A DNA stretch of 64,000 nucleotides from Thalassolituus marinus (GTDB lineage Bacteria; Pseudomonadota; Gammaproteobacteria; Pseudomonadales; Oceanobacteraceae): the NCBI RefSeq assembly GCF_020320395.1, contig NZ_JAEDAH010000039.1:1-64000 (forward strand), read 5' to 3'. How positions within the stretch are numbered: the stretch's first letter is position 1; each line of letters opens with the position of its first letter. A program made the translations under genes and the position numbers. Positions 11,508 to 20,282 of the stretch are shown piece after piece. The notes under the pieces were generated by a model. The model ran no database searches, was not told the origin of the DNA, and saw only the letters and a program-made list of their open reading frames with translations.

Positions 11508-13823
11508 ATGAGAACCCTAACAAGCAGCAGGGTTGCATTGCCGTTGCTGACATTGATCATCAGCGGTTGCGGTGGCGGTAGTTCAGCAGGCAATAGTGCA
11601 CCGGTAATTGCGGATCAGTCTTTCACTATTACTGAAGACTCGGGCTCACTGGAAATCAGCCTGGGGGCGACCGACAAAAACGGCGATTCCCTCACCTACT
11701 CGACGGCCACACCCGCGACCAGCGGTTCTACCTTCTGGCTGGATAAAATCAACGGCATTATCGAATACTACCCTGCAGCCAACTTCAGTGGCGATGACGC
11801 GTTCGCAGTAACGGTCAGCGACGGCGAACTATCTGCCACAGCACAGATCAGCATTACCATAACAGCCGTCAACGATGCTCCGTCACTGACAACCCGCAGT
11901 ATCTCCGTGCGAGAAACACAGGCTGTCAGTGGTCAACTGGAGGCCAGCGATGCCGAAGGAGACAGCATCACTTTCAGCCTGATATCGGCGGTGCCGGAGA
12001 ACGCCACGTTAACGATCAGCAATGATGGCATGTACAGCTATCAGAACAGCACCCTGCCTGACAGCCCTGTAGTGGTAACGGTTGGTTTATCCGACGGTAA
12101 CAACAACACCACAGCAAGCTTGTCCTTTATCCATCAGACAGACCCGCTGACCTATCAGCAGTAGCATCTGGAGAACACAGGTCAGGATGCCTACTCATCA
12201 TCGGGCGGCACCGCAGGTAAGGATATCAACATTGGTTCTCTGCACATGCAGGATCAGACCGGCTCCGGTGTAAAGGTAGCTGTGATCGACAGCGGCCTGG
12301 AAATCGCACACGAAGATCTGAAAGCTAACGTTCTGTCCGGGCGTTCCTACGATTTCATCAACTCAGACAATGATCCGACGTCTTGGTCAAGGGATGGCGA
12401 TCACGGCACGTCAGTGGCCGGACTTATCGCCGCCACCGGCTTTAATGATCTGGGTGGACGCGGCGTAGCTCCGGATGCATCACTGATGGGTCTTAACTGG
12501 CTTCAGTCGCAGAGTTTTCTGCACTGGCAGCAGAGTCTGGGCGGAACCCGAACCGACGATGCCCGTGTCATTAACCTCAGTTACGGTCTCGATGTTTCCG
12601 GTCCTATGACCTTCTTCGACAGCTGGAATAATGCTGCGGAAAGCCATCTCGCTCAGGTACAGGCCAGCAATAATTCCGGCAAAGGGATTGTCCTGATGAA
12701 ATCCGCTGGCAACTCATTCGAAGAGGTTGGTACCAGCATGACCATTAATGGCCGGAATATTTATGCCATTGGTAATTACCATTATGTTCACCGCTGGAGC
12801 GGTCACATAGCCGGTACCGAGCCTGAATCATCCAGTATCTACTACACCGTCATATCAGCCTTGAATGCCTATGGCAGTCGTTCCTCGTACTCCAGCACCG
12901 GCGCCTCAGTATGGGTGTCGGCACCTGGCGGAGAATATGGCACCAGTTCACCGGCCATGATTACCACCGACCAGAGCGGTTGCTCATCAGGCTACGCCAA
13001 ATCCTCTGAATCGGGATTCGATGGTGGCAGCGAAGAAAATGAAAGCTGCAACTACACCTCCAGTTTTAACGGTACATCGTCCGCCGCCCCGGTTGCCTCA
13101 GGCGTTGCCGCACTGATCATTGCCGCCAACCCGGATCTGCACTGGCGCGATGTTCGCCATATCCTGGCCGCTACCGCAGTGAAGATCGACAAAAGTTTCC
13201 TGCCCGTATCGTTTTCCGACAATGGCCAGTCTTTCTATGCGGAACCGGGCTGGATAACCAACAACGCGGGCTATCATTTCCACAACTGGTACGGCTTCGG
13301 CATGGTCGATGCGACCGCTGCAGTTACCATGGCTACCGATGCGGGCTATGAATCTCTCGGCCCCCTGCAGAGCACCGGTTTTGTCAGCGCAACCACTGTC
13401 TCACCGGTAACCATTCCGGAAAGCGCGGATGGCGTTACCCGCACGGTCGCGATCAGCGATAACTACAGCGTCGAAGGCGTGCAGGTACGTTTTTCCGCCA
13501 GCCATTCGCGTGATGCGGATATTTCTGTAGAAATAACCTCACCTGCCGGCACCCGCTCTCTGGTTTTGCCACCGCGTAGTTTGCTGGTGCTGGATCAGGA
13601 CGACTATCAGGATGCAGATTTTGCTGACACCGTTCTGTTATCCAATGCCTTCTATGGTGAAAGCTCTCAGGGCAACTGGACCATTACCGTGCGCGATACC
13701 AACAGTGGCGATTTTAATTTCTTTGGCTACGACGCGAACACCGATCAAACCGTTCTGATTACCACCAGCAACCCGGCCAGCGGCACACTTGGCAGCGTAT
13801 CCCTGAGAATTTACGGACACTAA
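11508..13823 (+). pseudogene. Subtilase (S8) lipoprotein with P-domain, interrupted by an in-frame amber codon
   Basis: One reading frame interrupted only by TAG at 12162-12164. It begins at ATG 11508 (AGGGA 6 nt upstream) with a lipobox (LIISGCGGG), then two cadherin-like repeats (about 25-110 and 115-210). The frame after TAG continues with HLENTGQDAYSSSGG, the usual entry to this S8 group, which normally reads QWHL; so the TAG most simply replaces a Trp TGG. Beyond it are the catalytic Asp (VAVIDSG), His (DHGTSVAG), oxyanion Asn (KSAGNS), Ser (NGTSSAAPVASG), and a C-terminal proprotein-convertase P domain ending RIYGH. Everything but that codon is intact. The downstream half could start at ATG 12246, but no ribosome binding site is seen there and it would lack export signals. 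Pseudogene, recent mutation, readthrough or sequencing error are all possible. Confidence 0.8.
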
Positions 13824-13833
13824 GGTAAATACC

Positions 13834-14331
13834 ATGCAACTTCTGAAAAACTTCACATTGCTGTCTCTGCTGGCCGTGGCTGCTTTTTCCCAGGCAGACG
13901 TTCAGGTCAGAGTTATTGCCATGAGCAAAACCCCGCAGAAAGTGACAAACGATATTGCCGATCGCTATCACGATCAGCTACCGGACAGTCGCGTTACGCT
14001 GACCAGCCAGGGCAAGCGTTTCCAGCCACTGCTGCCGTCTGGCCAGAGTGCTGTCAGTGAAGAGCCGAAACTCTATCGTGGGCAGACAGTAAAGCAGGAA
14101 AATGCCGCCGTGTATGGCAGTGTCAGCGGCAGTATTCTGGTTGAGTTGCAGGCTGGTGAAACCAGTATTCAACTGACAGGTGCCGAAACAACAGCCATTG
14201 GTAATGGCTTTGTTTTACTGACTTTTGAGGAAGATGCCGAATTACTGTCCGTTCTGAAAACACTGCAAAGTGATGAACGCGTCAAGCAGGCCGAGCTGGA
14301 GATCAACACCCGCCGTTACAAGGCGCACTGA
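13834..14331 (+). CDS. Secreted protein with subtilase-propeptide-like C-terminus
   Basis: 165 aa with a Sec signal peptide (MQLLKNFTLLSLLAVAAFSQA, cleaved near 21). No catalytic motif is seen. The last 45 residues (GFVLLTFEED, then SVLKTLQSDERVKQAELEIN) follow the pattern of subtilase I9 propeptides/inhibitors: an amphipathic helix followed by D-x-R-V-x-x-A-E. It starts 10 nt after the S8 protease stop, so the two should be co-transcribed. The protease shows no I9 domain of its own, so this may supply a foldase/inhibitor in trans. That role is inference; the secreted status and linkage are seen. Confidence 0.6.
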   Translation: MQLLKNFTLLSLLAVAAFSQADVQVRVIAMSKTPQKVTNDIADRYHDQLPDSRVTLTSQGKRFQPLLPSGQSAVSEEPKLYRGQTVKQENAAVYGSVSGSILVELQAGETSIQLTGAETTAIGNGFVLLTFEEDAELLSVLKTLQSDERVKQAELEINTRRYKAH

Positions 14332-14348
14332 TCATCTTTCAACGCTGA

Positions 14349-14368
14349 CAGGCAGCATCTGCTGCCTG
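14349..14368. terminator. Hairpin between convergent genes
   Basis: Perfect 8-bp stem CAGGCAGC/GCTGCCTG with a 4-nt loop, 17 nt after the plus-strand secreted-protein gene and 12 nt beyond the stop of the minus-strand HD-GYP gene. There is no T-run, so termination activity is uncertain. Confidence 0.4.
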
Positions 14369-14380
14369 ACGGTAGTTGTG

Positions 14381-15400
14381 TCACTCCGAGCTGTCTCCGA
14401 TAAAATTACTCAGTCGTTTTTTCTTGTTTTCAAGATCAGCGTCACTGTCGACGAAGCGCGCAGCAATATCCTGAAGTTCGTCCGACATCGCCATAAAATA
14501 ATCAACAATCAGCGGATCGAAATGCGTGCCCCGCCCCTCAAGAATAATCGCCAATGCCTTCTCATGTGGCATAGGCTCCTTATAGACGCGCCGACTGATC
14601 AGCGCATCGTAAACATCAGCGATAGCCATTAATCTTGCAGCCAGAGGGATATCTGTTCCCTTCAAGCCTTCCGGATAGCCAGAGCCATCCCACTTTTCGT
14701 GATGCGAATAGGCAATTTCTTTCGCCGTATTGAGAAAGTCGACACTGATCCCCAGTTGCTCCTCTGCATGCACAATGGCATCCCGACCATAGTTAGTGTG
14801 GCGGCGCATTTCTGTAAATTCTTCGTCCGTTAATTTACCGGGCTTCAGAAGAATTCTGTCGGGGATACCAACCTTACCAATGTCGTGCAGGGGCGCAGAC
14901 TTAAACAGGGCGTCCAGATACTGATCGGTAATCTGTTGCTGGTAATCAGGATGAGCTCTTAATTTCTGCGCGATGGCACGCACATAATACTGTGTGCGAC
15001 GGATATGATTACCGGTATCCGAATCGCGGGTTTCTGCCAGTGAAGCCATAGCCATAATGCTGACGTCCTGCACCATGGTTACTTCCGCCGTTCGGCGCCG
15101 GACCTCCTGCTCAAGAAAGTCATTCTTATCATTGAGGAAATCGGTGTGCGCTTTAAGCATCAGATGGTTTTTAACCCGCGCCATCAGAATCGCAGGCTTT
15201 ACCGGTTTGGTAATGTAATCGACTGCACCTAACGCCAGCCCCTGGGCTTCATCTTCCGTCTCAGATTTAGCCGTCAGGAAAATAACCGGAATAGATGAGG
15301 TACGCTCATCCTGCTTCAGTCGCTGGCAAACCTCATAGCCATCCATTTCCGGCATCATGATATCCAGCAATATGATGTTATGGGCTGGACCACCGAGCAG
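14381..15400 (-). pseudogene. 5'-truncated response regulator with HD-GYP phosphodiesterase domain
   Basis: Encodes the back half of a receiver domain (phospho-acceptor Asp in LLDIMMPEMDGYE, then conserved Thr in FLTAK and Lys in YITKP), a coiled-coil linker, and a complete HD-GYP domain (LHDIGK; SHHEKWDGSGYP) that in relatives hydrolyses cyclic di-GMP. The first about 45-50 residues of the receiver, including the acidic pair, are missing. Going upstream the frame reads GGPAHNIILLD and then hits TAA at 15403-15401; the only nearby initiator would be a TTG at 15370. No intact start or ribosome binding site is seen, so I read it as broken by a rearrangement near 15385-15400. The output domain itself is intact. 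Confidence 0.75.
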
Positions 15401-15463
15401 TTAATTGCCGATATTATCGACCAGTACGAAAAACATCTGCACTATCTTGAAGCTCTGCGATAG
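15380..15463 (+). pseudogene. Possible 3' relic of a lost plus-strand gene
   Basis: In-frame codons read MGWTTEQLIADIIDQYEKHL and then HYLEALR before TAG at 15461-15463. The amphipathic helical pattern and the hairpin that follows 8 nt later look like a real gene end, whereas the upstream part of this frame is antisense to the HD-GYP gene. I do not recognise the family. It is most simply the C-terminus of a gene whose 5' part was removed by the same event that truncated the HD-GYP gene. Confidence 0.35.
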
Positions 15464-15471
15464 CAACTTCA

Positions 15472-15503
15472 CCACAAGGCACAGCCGGTGCTGTGTCTTG
15501 TGG
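15472..15503. terminator. Strong hairpin between convergent frames
   Basis: CCACAAG-g-CACAGC / GCTGTG-t-CTTGTGG: 13 paired bases, one mismatch, CGGT tetraloop. It lies between the plus-strand relic and the 3' end of the Nif3-like gene. A T-run is lacking on both strands. Confidence 0.45.
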
Positions 15504-15522
15504 ACCTTTGCCAAGGTCGACG

Positions 15523-16281
15523 TCAGACCGGGTTATCGATGTCGATAAACTCAACGTCCAGGCTGAACTCTTCCGCCAGATACTCTCCCAGCGCCTTCAC
15601 GCCGTAGCGCTCCGTAGCGTGGTGGCCAGCGCTGAAGAAGTGCGTACCGGTTTCCCGTGCCAGATGCACGGCAGGCTCATTAATTTCACCCGTTAAGAAT
15701 GCATCGACGCCGGCATCCACTGCCAGTTGCAGGTAGCCCTGCGCACCGCCGGTACACCAGGCAATGGTCTCAATGGTGTCGTTCTCTTCACCAATGTGCA
15801 GCGGCTCGCGCTGCAGACACTCGCCCAGCCAGGCACAGAACTCTTTACCGCTCATTGGTCTGGGTAAGCGTCCGATATTACCGACCGAATACGGGTCTGC
15901 TTCGTTCAGCAGGCCATCCGTTTGCAGATTAAGAATATCCGCCAGTTGGGCGTTATTACCGTACACCGGATGAGCGTCCAGCGGCAGATGATAAGCAATC
16001 AGATTGATGTCGTTAGTAAGCAGCGCTTTCAGGCGCTCCTTCTTGATGCCCACAACCCGTTCGTCTTCGCCTTTCCAGAAGTAACCATGATGAACCAGAA
16101 CAGTATCGGCCCCGAGAGCAATCGCCTGATCAATAAGCGCCTGACTGGCGGTCACACCCGTGACAATGCGGCTGACATGCTCACGCCCGGCCACCTGTAA
16201 CCCGTTCGGGCAGTAATCTCGAAAGCGGCTTGTTTGCAATAAAGCGTCAAGGTGCTTCAGGAGTTCACGGCGATCAAGCAT
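15523..16281 (-). CDS. Nif3/YbgI-like dinuclear metal-centre protein
   Basis: Member of the NIF3 (DUF34) family of 252 aa, with the N-terminal motif RFRDYCPNGLQV (about 19-30), metal-site histidines VLVHHGYFW (about 61-69) and a second His/Glu cluster near the C-terminus (FFSAGHHATERYG). The family binds two metals at the centre of a hexameric ring. The GTP cyclohydrolase name attached to it in databases is not well supported for all members. It is divergent from algW, a neighbour pair also found in Pseudomonas. Confidence 0.9.
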   Translation of the reverse strand: MLDRRELLKHLDALLQTSRFRDYCPNGLQVAGREHVSRIVTGVTASQALIDQAIALGADTVLVHHGYFWKGEDERVVGIKKERLKALLTNDINLIAYHLPLDAHPVYGNNAQLADILNLQTDGLLNEADPYSVGNIGRLPRPMSGKEFCAWLGECLQREPLHIGEENDTIETIAWCTGGAQGYLQLAVDAGVDAFLTGEINEPAVHLARETGTHFFSAGHHATERYGVKALGEYLAEEFSLDVEFIDIDNPV

Positions 16282-16352
16282 GATAGGCCTCGTAAGGTTC
16301 TGGTAACATTGCGTTTTGCGACTAGTTTATGGACTTGGTGGAGGTTCAGCAA

Positions 16353-17522
16353 ATGCGATCCGTGCAGTCGCTTGTTAACATCGTTCTCGTTCCCGCACTG
16401 ACCGGACTCAGCGTTGCTCTGGCCGTGCTGCTATGGCTGCCGGGCGCCATGTCGCCATCACACAACGAGACCAGTACGACAGGCACCTACTCCGCTACCG
16501 ACACCAGCCTGCTGCCAAGCGCGCAGGGCCCGGTAAGCTATGCCGATGCCGTGGACCGTGCAGCACCGGCGGTGGTGAACATTTTTACCCGCAAGATTGT
16601 ACGCCGCAAAACGCACCCGCTGTTTGACGATCCGTTTTTTCAACGATTTTTCCGTACCAATCCACAACCGAGTGAACGTATTCAGTCGAGCCTCGGTTCC
16701 GGCGTGATCATGTCCGCCGACGGTTACATCCTCACCAACAACCATGTGATTAATGGCGCGGATCAGATTGTGGTTGCGCTGCATGATGGCCGCGATGTGA
16801 ATGCCACCATCGTTGGCACCGACCCGGAAGCCGATCTCGCCGTACTGAAAATCGACCTGCAGGAACTGCCGTACATTCAGGTTGCACAGAACCGCCAGCT
16901 GCGTATCGGTGATGTTGTGCTGGCCATTGGCAACCCGTTCGGCGTCGGCCAGACCGTGACGCTGGGTATTGTATCCGCCACCGGCCGTAACCAGCTGGGG
17001 ATCAATACGTACGAGGATTACATTCAGACCGATGCGGCCATCAACCCGGGAAACTCCGGTGGCGCACTGATTAATGCACACGGCGAACTGGTTGGCCTGA
17101 ACACCGCAATCTTTTCCAAGTCCGGCGGCAGCCAGGGCATCGGTTTTGCGATTCCAGCGGCCGTCGCCACGCGCACACTGACCGACATTGCCACCCACGG
17201 CACGACCATTCGCGGCTGGCTCGGTATTGAAGTTCAGGAATCCACACCGCAATTACTGGAAGCCCTGGGGTTAACGGAGGCCCTGACCGGGCTGATCGTT
17301 ACCGGTATTTACCCGGATGGCCCGGCCGACAAAGCGAAGCTGGCGATTGGTGACATCCTCACCCACATTAACGGCGAAGAAGCCGCCAATGCCCGTCACG
17401 CCATGAATCAGATTGCTGCGCTACGCCCGGGCGATGATATTGATCTGGAATTTATACGTGCCGGTCAGGTAGCGACTACTCGCGCCACTGCCGGGCTGCG
17501 AGAGTCCCATCAGCCGCAATAA
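16353..17522 (+). CDS. algW: AlgW/DegS-type periplasmic serine protease
   Basis: Membrane-anchored site-1 protease that in relatives cleaves an anti-sigma factor (MucA/RseA) upon envelope stress. N-terminal anchor helix (about 10-33), trypsin-like domain with catalytic His in LTNNHVI, Asp in DLAVLKI and Ser in NPGNSGGAL, then a single PDZ domain (about 275-370). One PDZ plus an uncleaved anchor indicates DegS/AlgW rather than DegP. I start at ATG 16353 (389 aa) because GGAGG lies 8 nt upstream; the ATG at 16329 has no ribosome binding site. Nif3-like gene upstream and hisC some distance downstream match Pseudomonas order, with an island inserted between. Confidence 0.93.
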   Translation: MRSVQSLVNIVLVPALTGLSVALAVLLWLPGAMSPSHNETSTTGTYSATDTSLLPSAQGPVSYADAVDRAAPAVVNIFTRKIVRRKTHPLFDDPFFQRFFRTNPQPSERIQSSLGSGVIMSADGYILTNNHVINGADQIVVALHDGRDVNATIVGTDPEADLAVLKIDLQELPYIQVAQNRQLRIGDVVLAIGNPFGVGQTVTLGIVSATGRNQLGINTYEDYIQTDAAINPGNSGGALINAHGELVGLNTAIFSKSGGSQGIGFAIPAAVATRTLTDIATHGTTIRGWLGIEVQESTPQLLEALGLTEALTGLIVTGIYPDGPADKAKLAIGDILTHINGEEAANARHAMNQIAALRPGDDIDLEFIRAGQVATTRATAGLRESHQPQ

Positions 17523-17584
17523 GCCATAGCCGCTGTTAAATACGCGCGGTACACTCGACGCAGAGATACAACAAGGATGTGTAT

Positions 17585-18700
17585 ATGAAAACCACCAGGG
17601 AATACGGTGGCTGGATGGCTGCCCTGCTGGCAACCACCCTGCTGCAGGCCTGCACCCCAACTCCGGACGTTCCGCTCGGACAGGAACTCCGTCCGCAAGG
17701 CGAAGAGAAAATCGTCAGCAATATCTCCACCCTGCTTATTGATAACCTCAAAGTTCAGTATGCCGATACGGAAAAGCTGCGAGACACCCACCCGAAAGAC
17801 AACGGCTGCATTCGTGGCACGCTTAAGGTAAACGACAATATTGCAGATGCTTACCGTCAGGGCATTTTCCAGCCGGGCAGTGAATACCCGCTATGGATAC
17901 GTTTATCCAATTCGGTAGAGGAAATCACCAGTGACCATGAAAAAGATTTCCGCGGTCTGGCGATGAAACTCACTCAGGTGAATGGCAGTCGCCTGCCACT
18001 ACCCGGCGACGAACAACACACTCAGGATTTTCTGTTTCTGGGTCACGATGCCTTTTTCGCGGCCAACCCACAGCAGTTTTTTGATTTCTTCTTTGAGAAT
18101 TTCCACGGCAGTCGTCTGAAATTCCTGCTGACTCATCCACGTGGAGCATGGAACATCCTGCAGGGAGCGAAGGTATATAACAACCCGCTGGATGTTAACT
18201 GGAACAGCGTAACGCCTTACGCCCTTGGCCTGCCTGAAACCGCAGAAAACGGACAGCCGGTTTACCCGCAGGTGGTGCGCTATGCGTTACGCAATTGTGG
18301 CTCAAACAGCGGGAAGATGACCGATTCTGATGACTATCTGGCCGAGAACCTGGCTACTCAGTTAAAGACTGGAACTGGCTGCCTGGACTTCTATATTCAG
18401 TTGCAGAAAGATCCGCAGGACAACCCGGTGGAGAACGCATTAATCAGCTGGAGCGAAAACGACTCCCCTCTGATTCCATTAGCACGTATTACCATCCCAT
18501 CGCAGACGTTTACCTCCGAGGCACAGAAACAGTTCTGCGAAAACATTTCGTTTAACCCATGGCATGGGTTACAGCAGCATCGTCCGCTGGGCGGCATTAA
18601 CCGTGCCCGTCAGGTGGTGATGAAAGACCTGTCGGATTTCCGTTTAAAAGTGAACGGCATGAAAAGGTTTGAGCCAACGGGCAACGAACAGTTTGAATAA
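17585..18700 (+). CDS. Catalase-like superfamily lipoprotein
   Basis: Exported lipoprotein (signal ending LLQAC) of 371 aa from ATG 17585 (AAGGA 7 nt upstream). The mature part matches the heme-dependent catalase-like family (SrpA/y4iL type): WIRLSNSV, KDFRGLAMKLT, HTQDFLFLGHDAFF and the C-terminal FNPWHGLQQHRPLGGINRAR, related to the catalase FNPFH..H.PLG region. The segment aligned with the catalase distal-His motif reads CIRGTLKV, so the canonical catalytic His seems to be missing. A peroxidase-like or oxylipin-related activity is possible but unproven. First gene after algW and probably the first of the accessory block. Confidence 0.75.
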   Translation: MKTTREYGGWMAALLATTLLQACTPTPDVPLGQELRPQGEEKIVSNISTLLIDNLKVQYADTEKLRDTHPKDNGCIRGTLKVNDNIADAYRQGIFQPGSEYPLWIRLSNSVEEITSDHEKDFRGLAMKLTQVNGSRLPLPGDEQHTQDFLFLGHDAFFAANPQQFFDFFFENFHGSRLKFLLTHPRGAWNILQGAKVYNNPLDVNWNSVTPYALGLPETAENGQPVYPQVVRYALRNCGSNSGKMTDSDDYLAENLATQLKTGTGCLDFYIQLQKDPQDNPVENALISWSENDSPLIPLARITIPSQTFTSEAQKQFCENISFNPWHGLQQHRPLGGINRARQVVMKDLSDFRLKVNGMKRFEPTGNEQFE

Positions 18701-18794
18701 AAAAAACGGGGCGTTAGTGTGTGGCGAAGCAGTAGAGGGAATACTCGAATTGCACATGCTATCTTGCGTATAGCGCCTCAAACAGGGGAGCACG

Positions 18795-19283
18795 TTAGCG
18801 CGTCCCCGCCGCTGGCCCCTGCTGAGTTGATTTGTTAAGTGCCTGCGCTTCGAAGGCTACTTTAGCTTTGTTAAAAAAATCAACAAGGTTAGTTTCACTT
18901 ACCTTGGAGTAGCTGACTGGCATTGAATTGAACAGGTCCCGCCCCTTTTCCGAGGGTTTATATAGCATCAAATTTCCAAGTAAGCGACCACCATTACCCC
19001 ATGCACTCAGTATAAACTGCGCCGACTCGCCAAGATCTATAACCACATATCCATCTTGGAAAGTTACATCTTTTGAAGTGAAGCAGTTCTCCAGATATTG
19101 TTCATGATCGTTAAAAACTGACCAGCAGCCAGAGAAATCATCATTTATGACAAATCGCTCATACGAGCGCATATATTGATAAGAATACGCTTCCCACTCA
19201 CCTACTAGTACATTTCTATTCCAGCCTTCGCCTAATGCATTCCATGAAGAAAATATTAAGCAAAGTAATAACAGCCTTCTCAT
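18795..19283 (-). CDS. Secreted protein of unknown function
   Basis: 162 aa from ATG 19283 (AAGGA 8 nt upstream). Signal peptide MRRLLLLCLIFSSWNALG is followed by a beta-rich region with WEAYSYQYMRSYERFVIND and two cysteines (GCWS, NCFT) that could form a disulfide. I recognise no family. The layout resembles small periplasmic lipocalin-like or immunity-type proteins, but this is only a shape impression. It is the first of several minus-strand ORFs, AT-richer than the flanking core genes and separated by repeated palindromic elements. Confidence 0.6.
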   Translation of the reverse strand: MRRLLLLCLIFSSWNALGEGWNRNVLVGEWEAYSYQYMRSYERFVINDDFSGCWSVFNDHEQYLENCFTSKDVTFQDGYVVIDLGESAQFILSAWGNGGRLLGNLMLYKPSEKGRDLFNSMPVSYSKVSETNLVDFFNKAKVAFEAQALNKSTQQGPAAGTR

Positions 19284-19350
19284 AATTTCATTCCTTGCAT
19301 CCAACTAACGCCACGCCCAGGGCGTTAAAGCGGGTCAAGATCAGCGTCAA
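19284..19350 (-). repeat. attC-like inter-ORF element (type B)
   Basis: Between two minus-strand ORFs. On the minus strand: TGATCTTGACCCGCTTTAA, then nested complementary arms TAACGCC...GGCGTTA, ending GCGTTAG just before the next ORF. The TTAAAGCGGG-CAAGATCA portion (19325-19343) recurs at 22439-22457. The arrangement resembles an integron recombination site in a degenerate form; no integrase is present in the window. Confidence 0.4.
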
Positions 19351-19369
19351 CTGCAACGCTTTGCTATAC

Positions 19370-19549
19370 CTACTCTTCGCCCCAGAAGTTTTTGTATAGA
19401 AATTTTGACATTGAAACAAATATGCCACCAGAAACCAAAATCACAATCACCCCAAATATGCTAATTCTTCCAATAAAATAAAGCCAAATTAAGAAGGCTA
19501 AAAAAATCGCTACGAATACAGAGCTAGCTACAATAGAACGTACATTCAT
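19370..19549 (-). CDS. Small two-helix membrane protein, putative partner of the upstream ORF
   Basis: 59 aa, beginning MNVRSIVASSVFVAIFLAFL and ending SKFLYKNFWGEE. Two hydrophobic helices (about 8-26 and 28-46) with a short polar turn. It starts 2 nt after the stop of the 19552-20259 gene, and GGAG from that gene's last codons sits 6 nt upstream, so the two are translationally coupled. Immunity proteins for pore-forming toxins are commonly small membrane proteins encoded directly after the toxin; the sequence fits but does not prove this. Confidence 0.6.
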   Translation of the reverse strand: MNVRSIVASSVFVAIFLAFLIWLYFIGRISIFGVIVILVSGGIFVSMSKFLYKNFWGEE

Positions 19550-19551
19550 AC

Positions 19552-20259
19552 CTAACTCCAGAATGAATCAAATACAATTTCGGCGCCGATAGCGAACATA
19601 ACACCACCAACAAAGATGCCAATACCAACGCAGACAGGTGCTCCAGGCCCGCACGCCAAACCTGCTGCGGCACCGCCTGCCACGGAACCAAGCAAACCGC
19701 CACCGACAACAGCCCCTTCCTTAGCAGTTGCTTGGGCTTTATCTTCGGCTGTAGCAATATTGTAAACAGCTACTGTTAGCGTAAATGCAATGAAACCTTT
19801 TCCTGCAACACCAAGAGTTTTTGCCAATTTATTTGCTTTTAATTGTGGGCGACCGGATGCAAATACGAGCTCCCTCCATATTTTGATTTTCTGGCTATCT
19901 GAGAGAGATTGGAATGACTTCCCAAACATTCTCTTAGCGTATTTTTCTTCAAGTTCCTGAAGGGTTTTTCCAACAGCCTTTTGCCTAACCGCATACGCTT
20001 GTGCTATCTCAGAGGTTTTACCTCGTAGAGCATCCATTAGGAGATTTCTCATCTCCGAGGCTTTCCTTGCACCTTCGGCAGCAGAAATTTCACCAGAACT
20101 AACCTCTCGCAATATTTCGGTTGAGAGCTGCTTAGCCTTGGCATTATATTCTGCACGAACCCTTGCATCAGGAATGAATCTAACGCCAAAATTCATTGCG
20201 GAACTCTCGAATCCAGAAAGAGCAGATCTTAGTTCTATCGATTGTATTTGTTCAGTCAT
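19552..20259 (-). CDS. Protein with C-terminal glycine-zipper membrane domain, putative pore-forming toxin
   Basis: 235 aa from ATG 20259 (AGGAGA about 6 nt upstream). The first about 140 residues are charged and helical (EILREVSSGEISAAEGARKA; KTLQELEEKYAKRMFGKSF). The last about 90 are hydrophobic: a helix about 155-175, then a Gly/Ala-rich zipper (VGGGLLGSVAGGAAAGLACG; GIGIFVGGVMFAIGAEIVFD). No signal peptide. The plan of a soluble helical N-terminus with a hydrophobic glycine-zipper hairpin is shared by colicin-like and type VI pore-forming effectors, and the coupled small membrane protein downstream fits an immunity gene. No sequence family is recognised with certainty. Confidence 0.55.
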   Translation of the reverse strand: MTEQIQSIELRSALSGFESSAMNFGVRFIPDARVRAEYNAKAKQLSTEILREVSSGEISAAEGARKASEMRNLLMDALRGKTSEIAQAYAVRQKAVGKTLQELEEKYAKRMFGKSFQSLSDSQKIKIWRELVFASGRPQLKANKLAKTLGVAGKGFIAFTLTVAVYNIATAEDKAQATAKEGAVVGGGLLGSVAGGAAAGLACGPGAPVCVGIGIFVGGVMFAIGAEIVFDSFWS

Positions 20260-20282
20260 GTAGCTTCTCCTTTGCTTGACTG

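Noticed and set aside
12246..13823. Independent 525-aa protease gene starting at ATG 12246
   Set aside because: No ribosome binding site, no signal peptide, and 27 in-frame codons before it encode conserved protease sequence back to the TAG; better read as the back half of one broken gene.
15370..15403. TTG at 15370 as a real start of the HD-GYP protein
   Set aside because: It would begin in the middle of a receiver beta-strand, has no ribosome binding site, and conserved receiver residues continue upstream of it.
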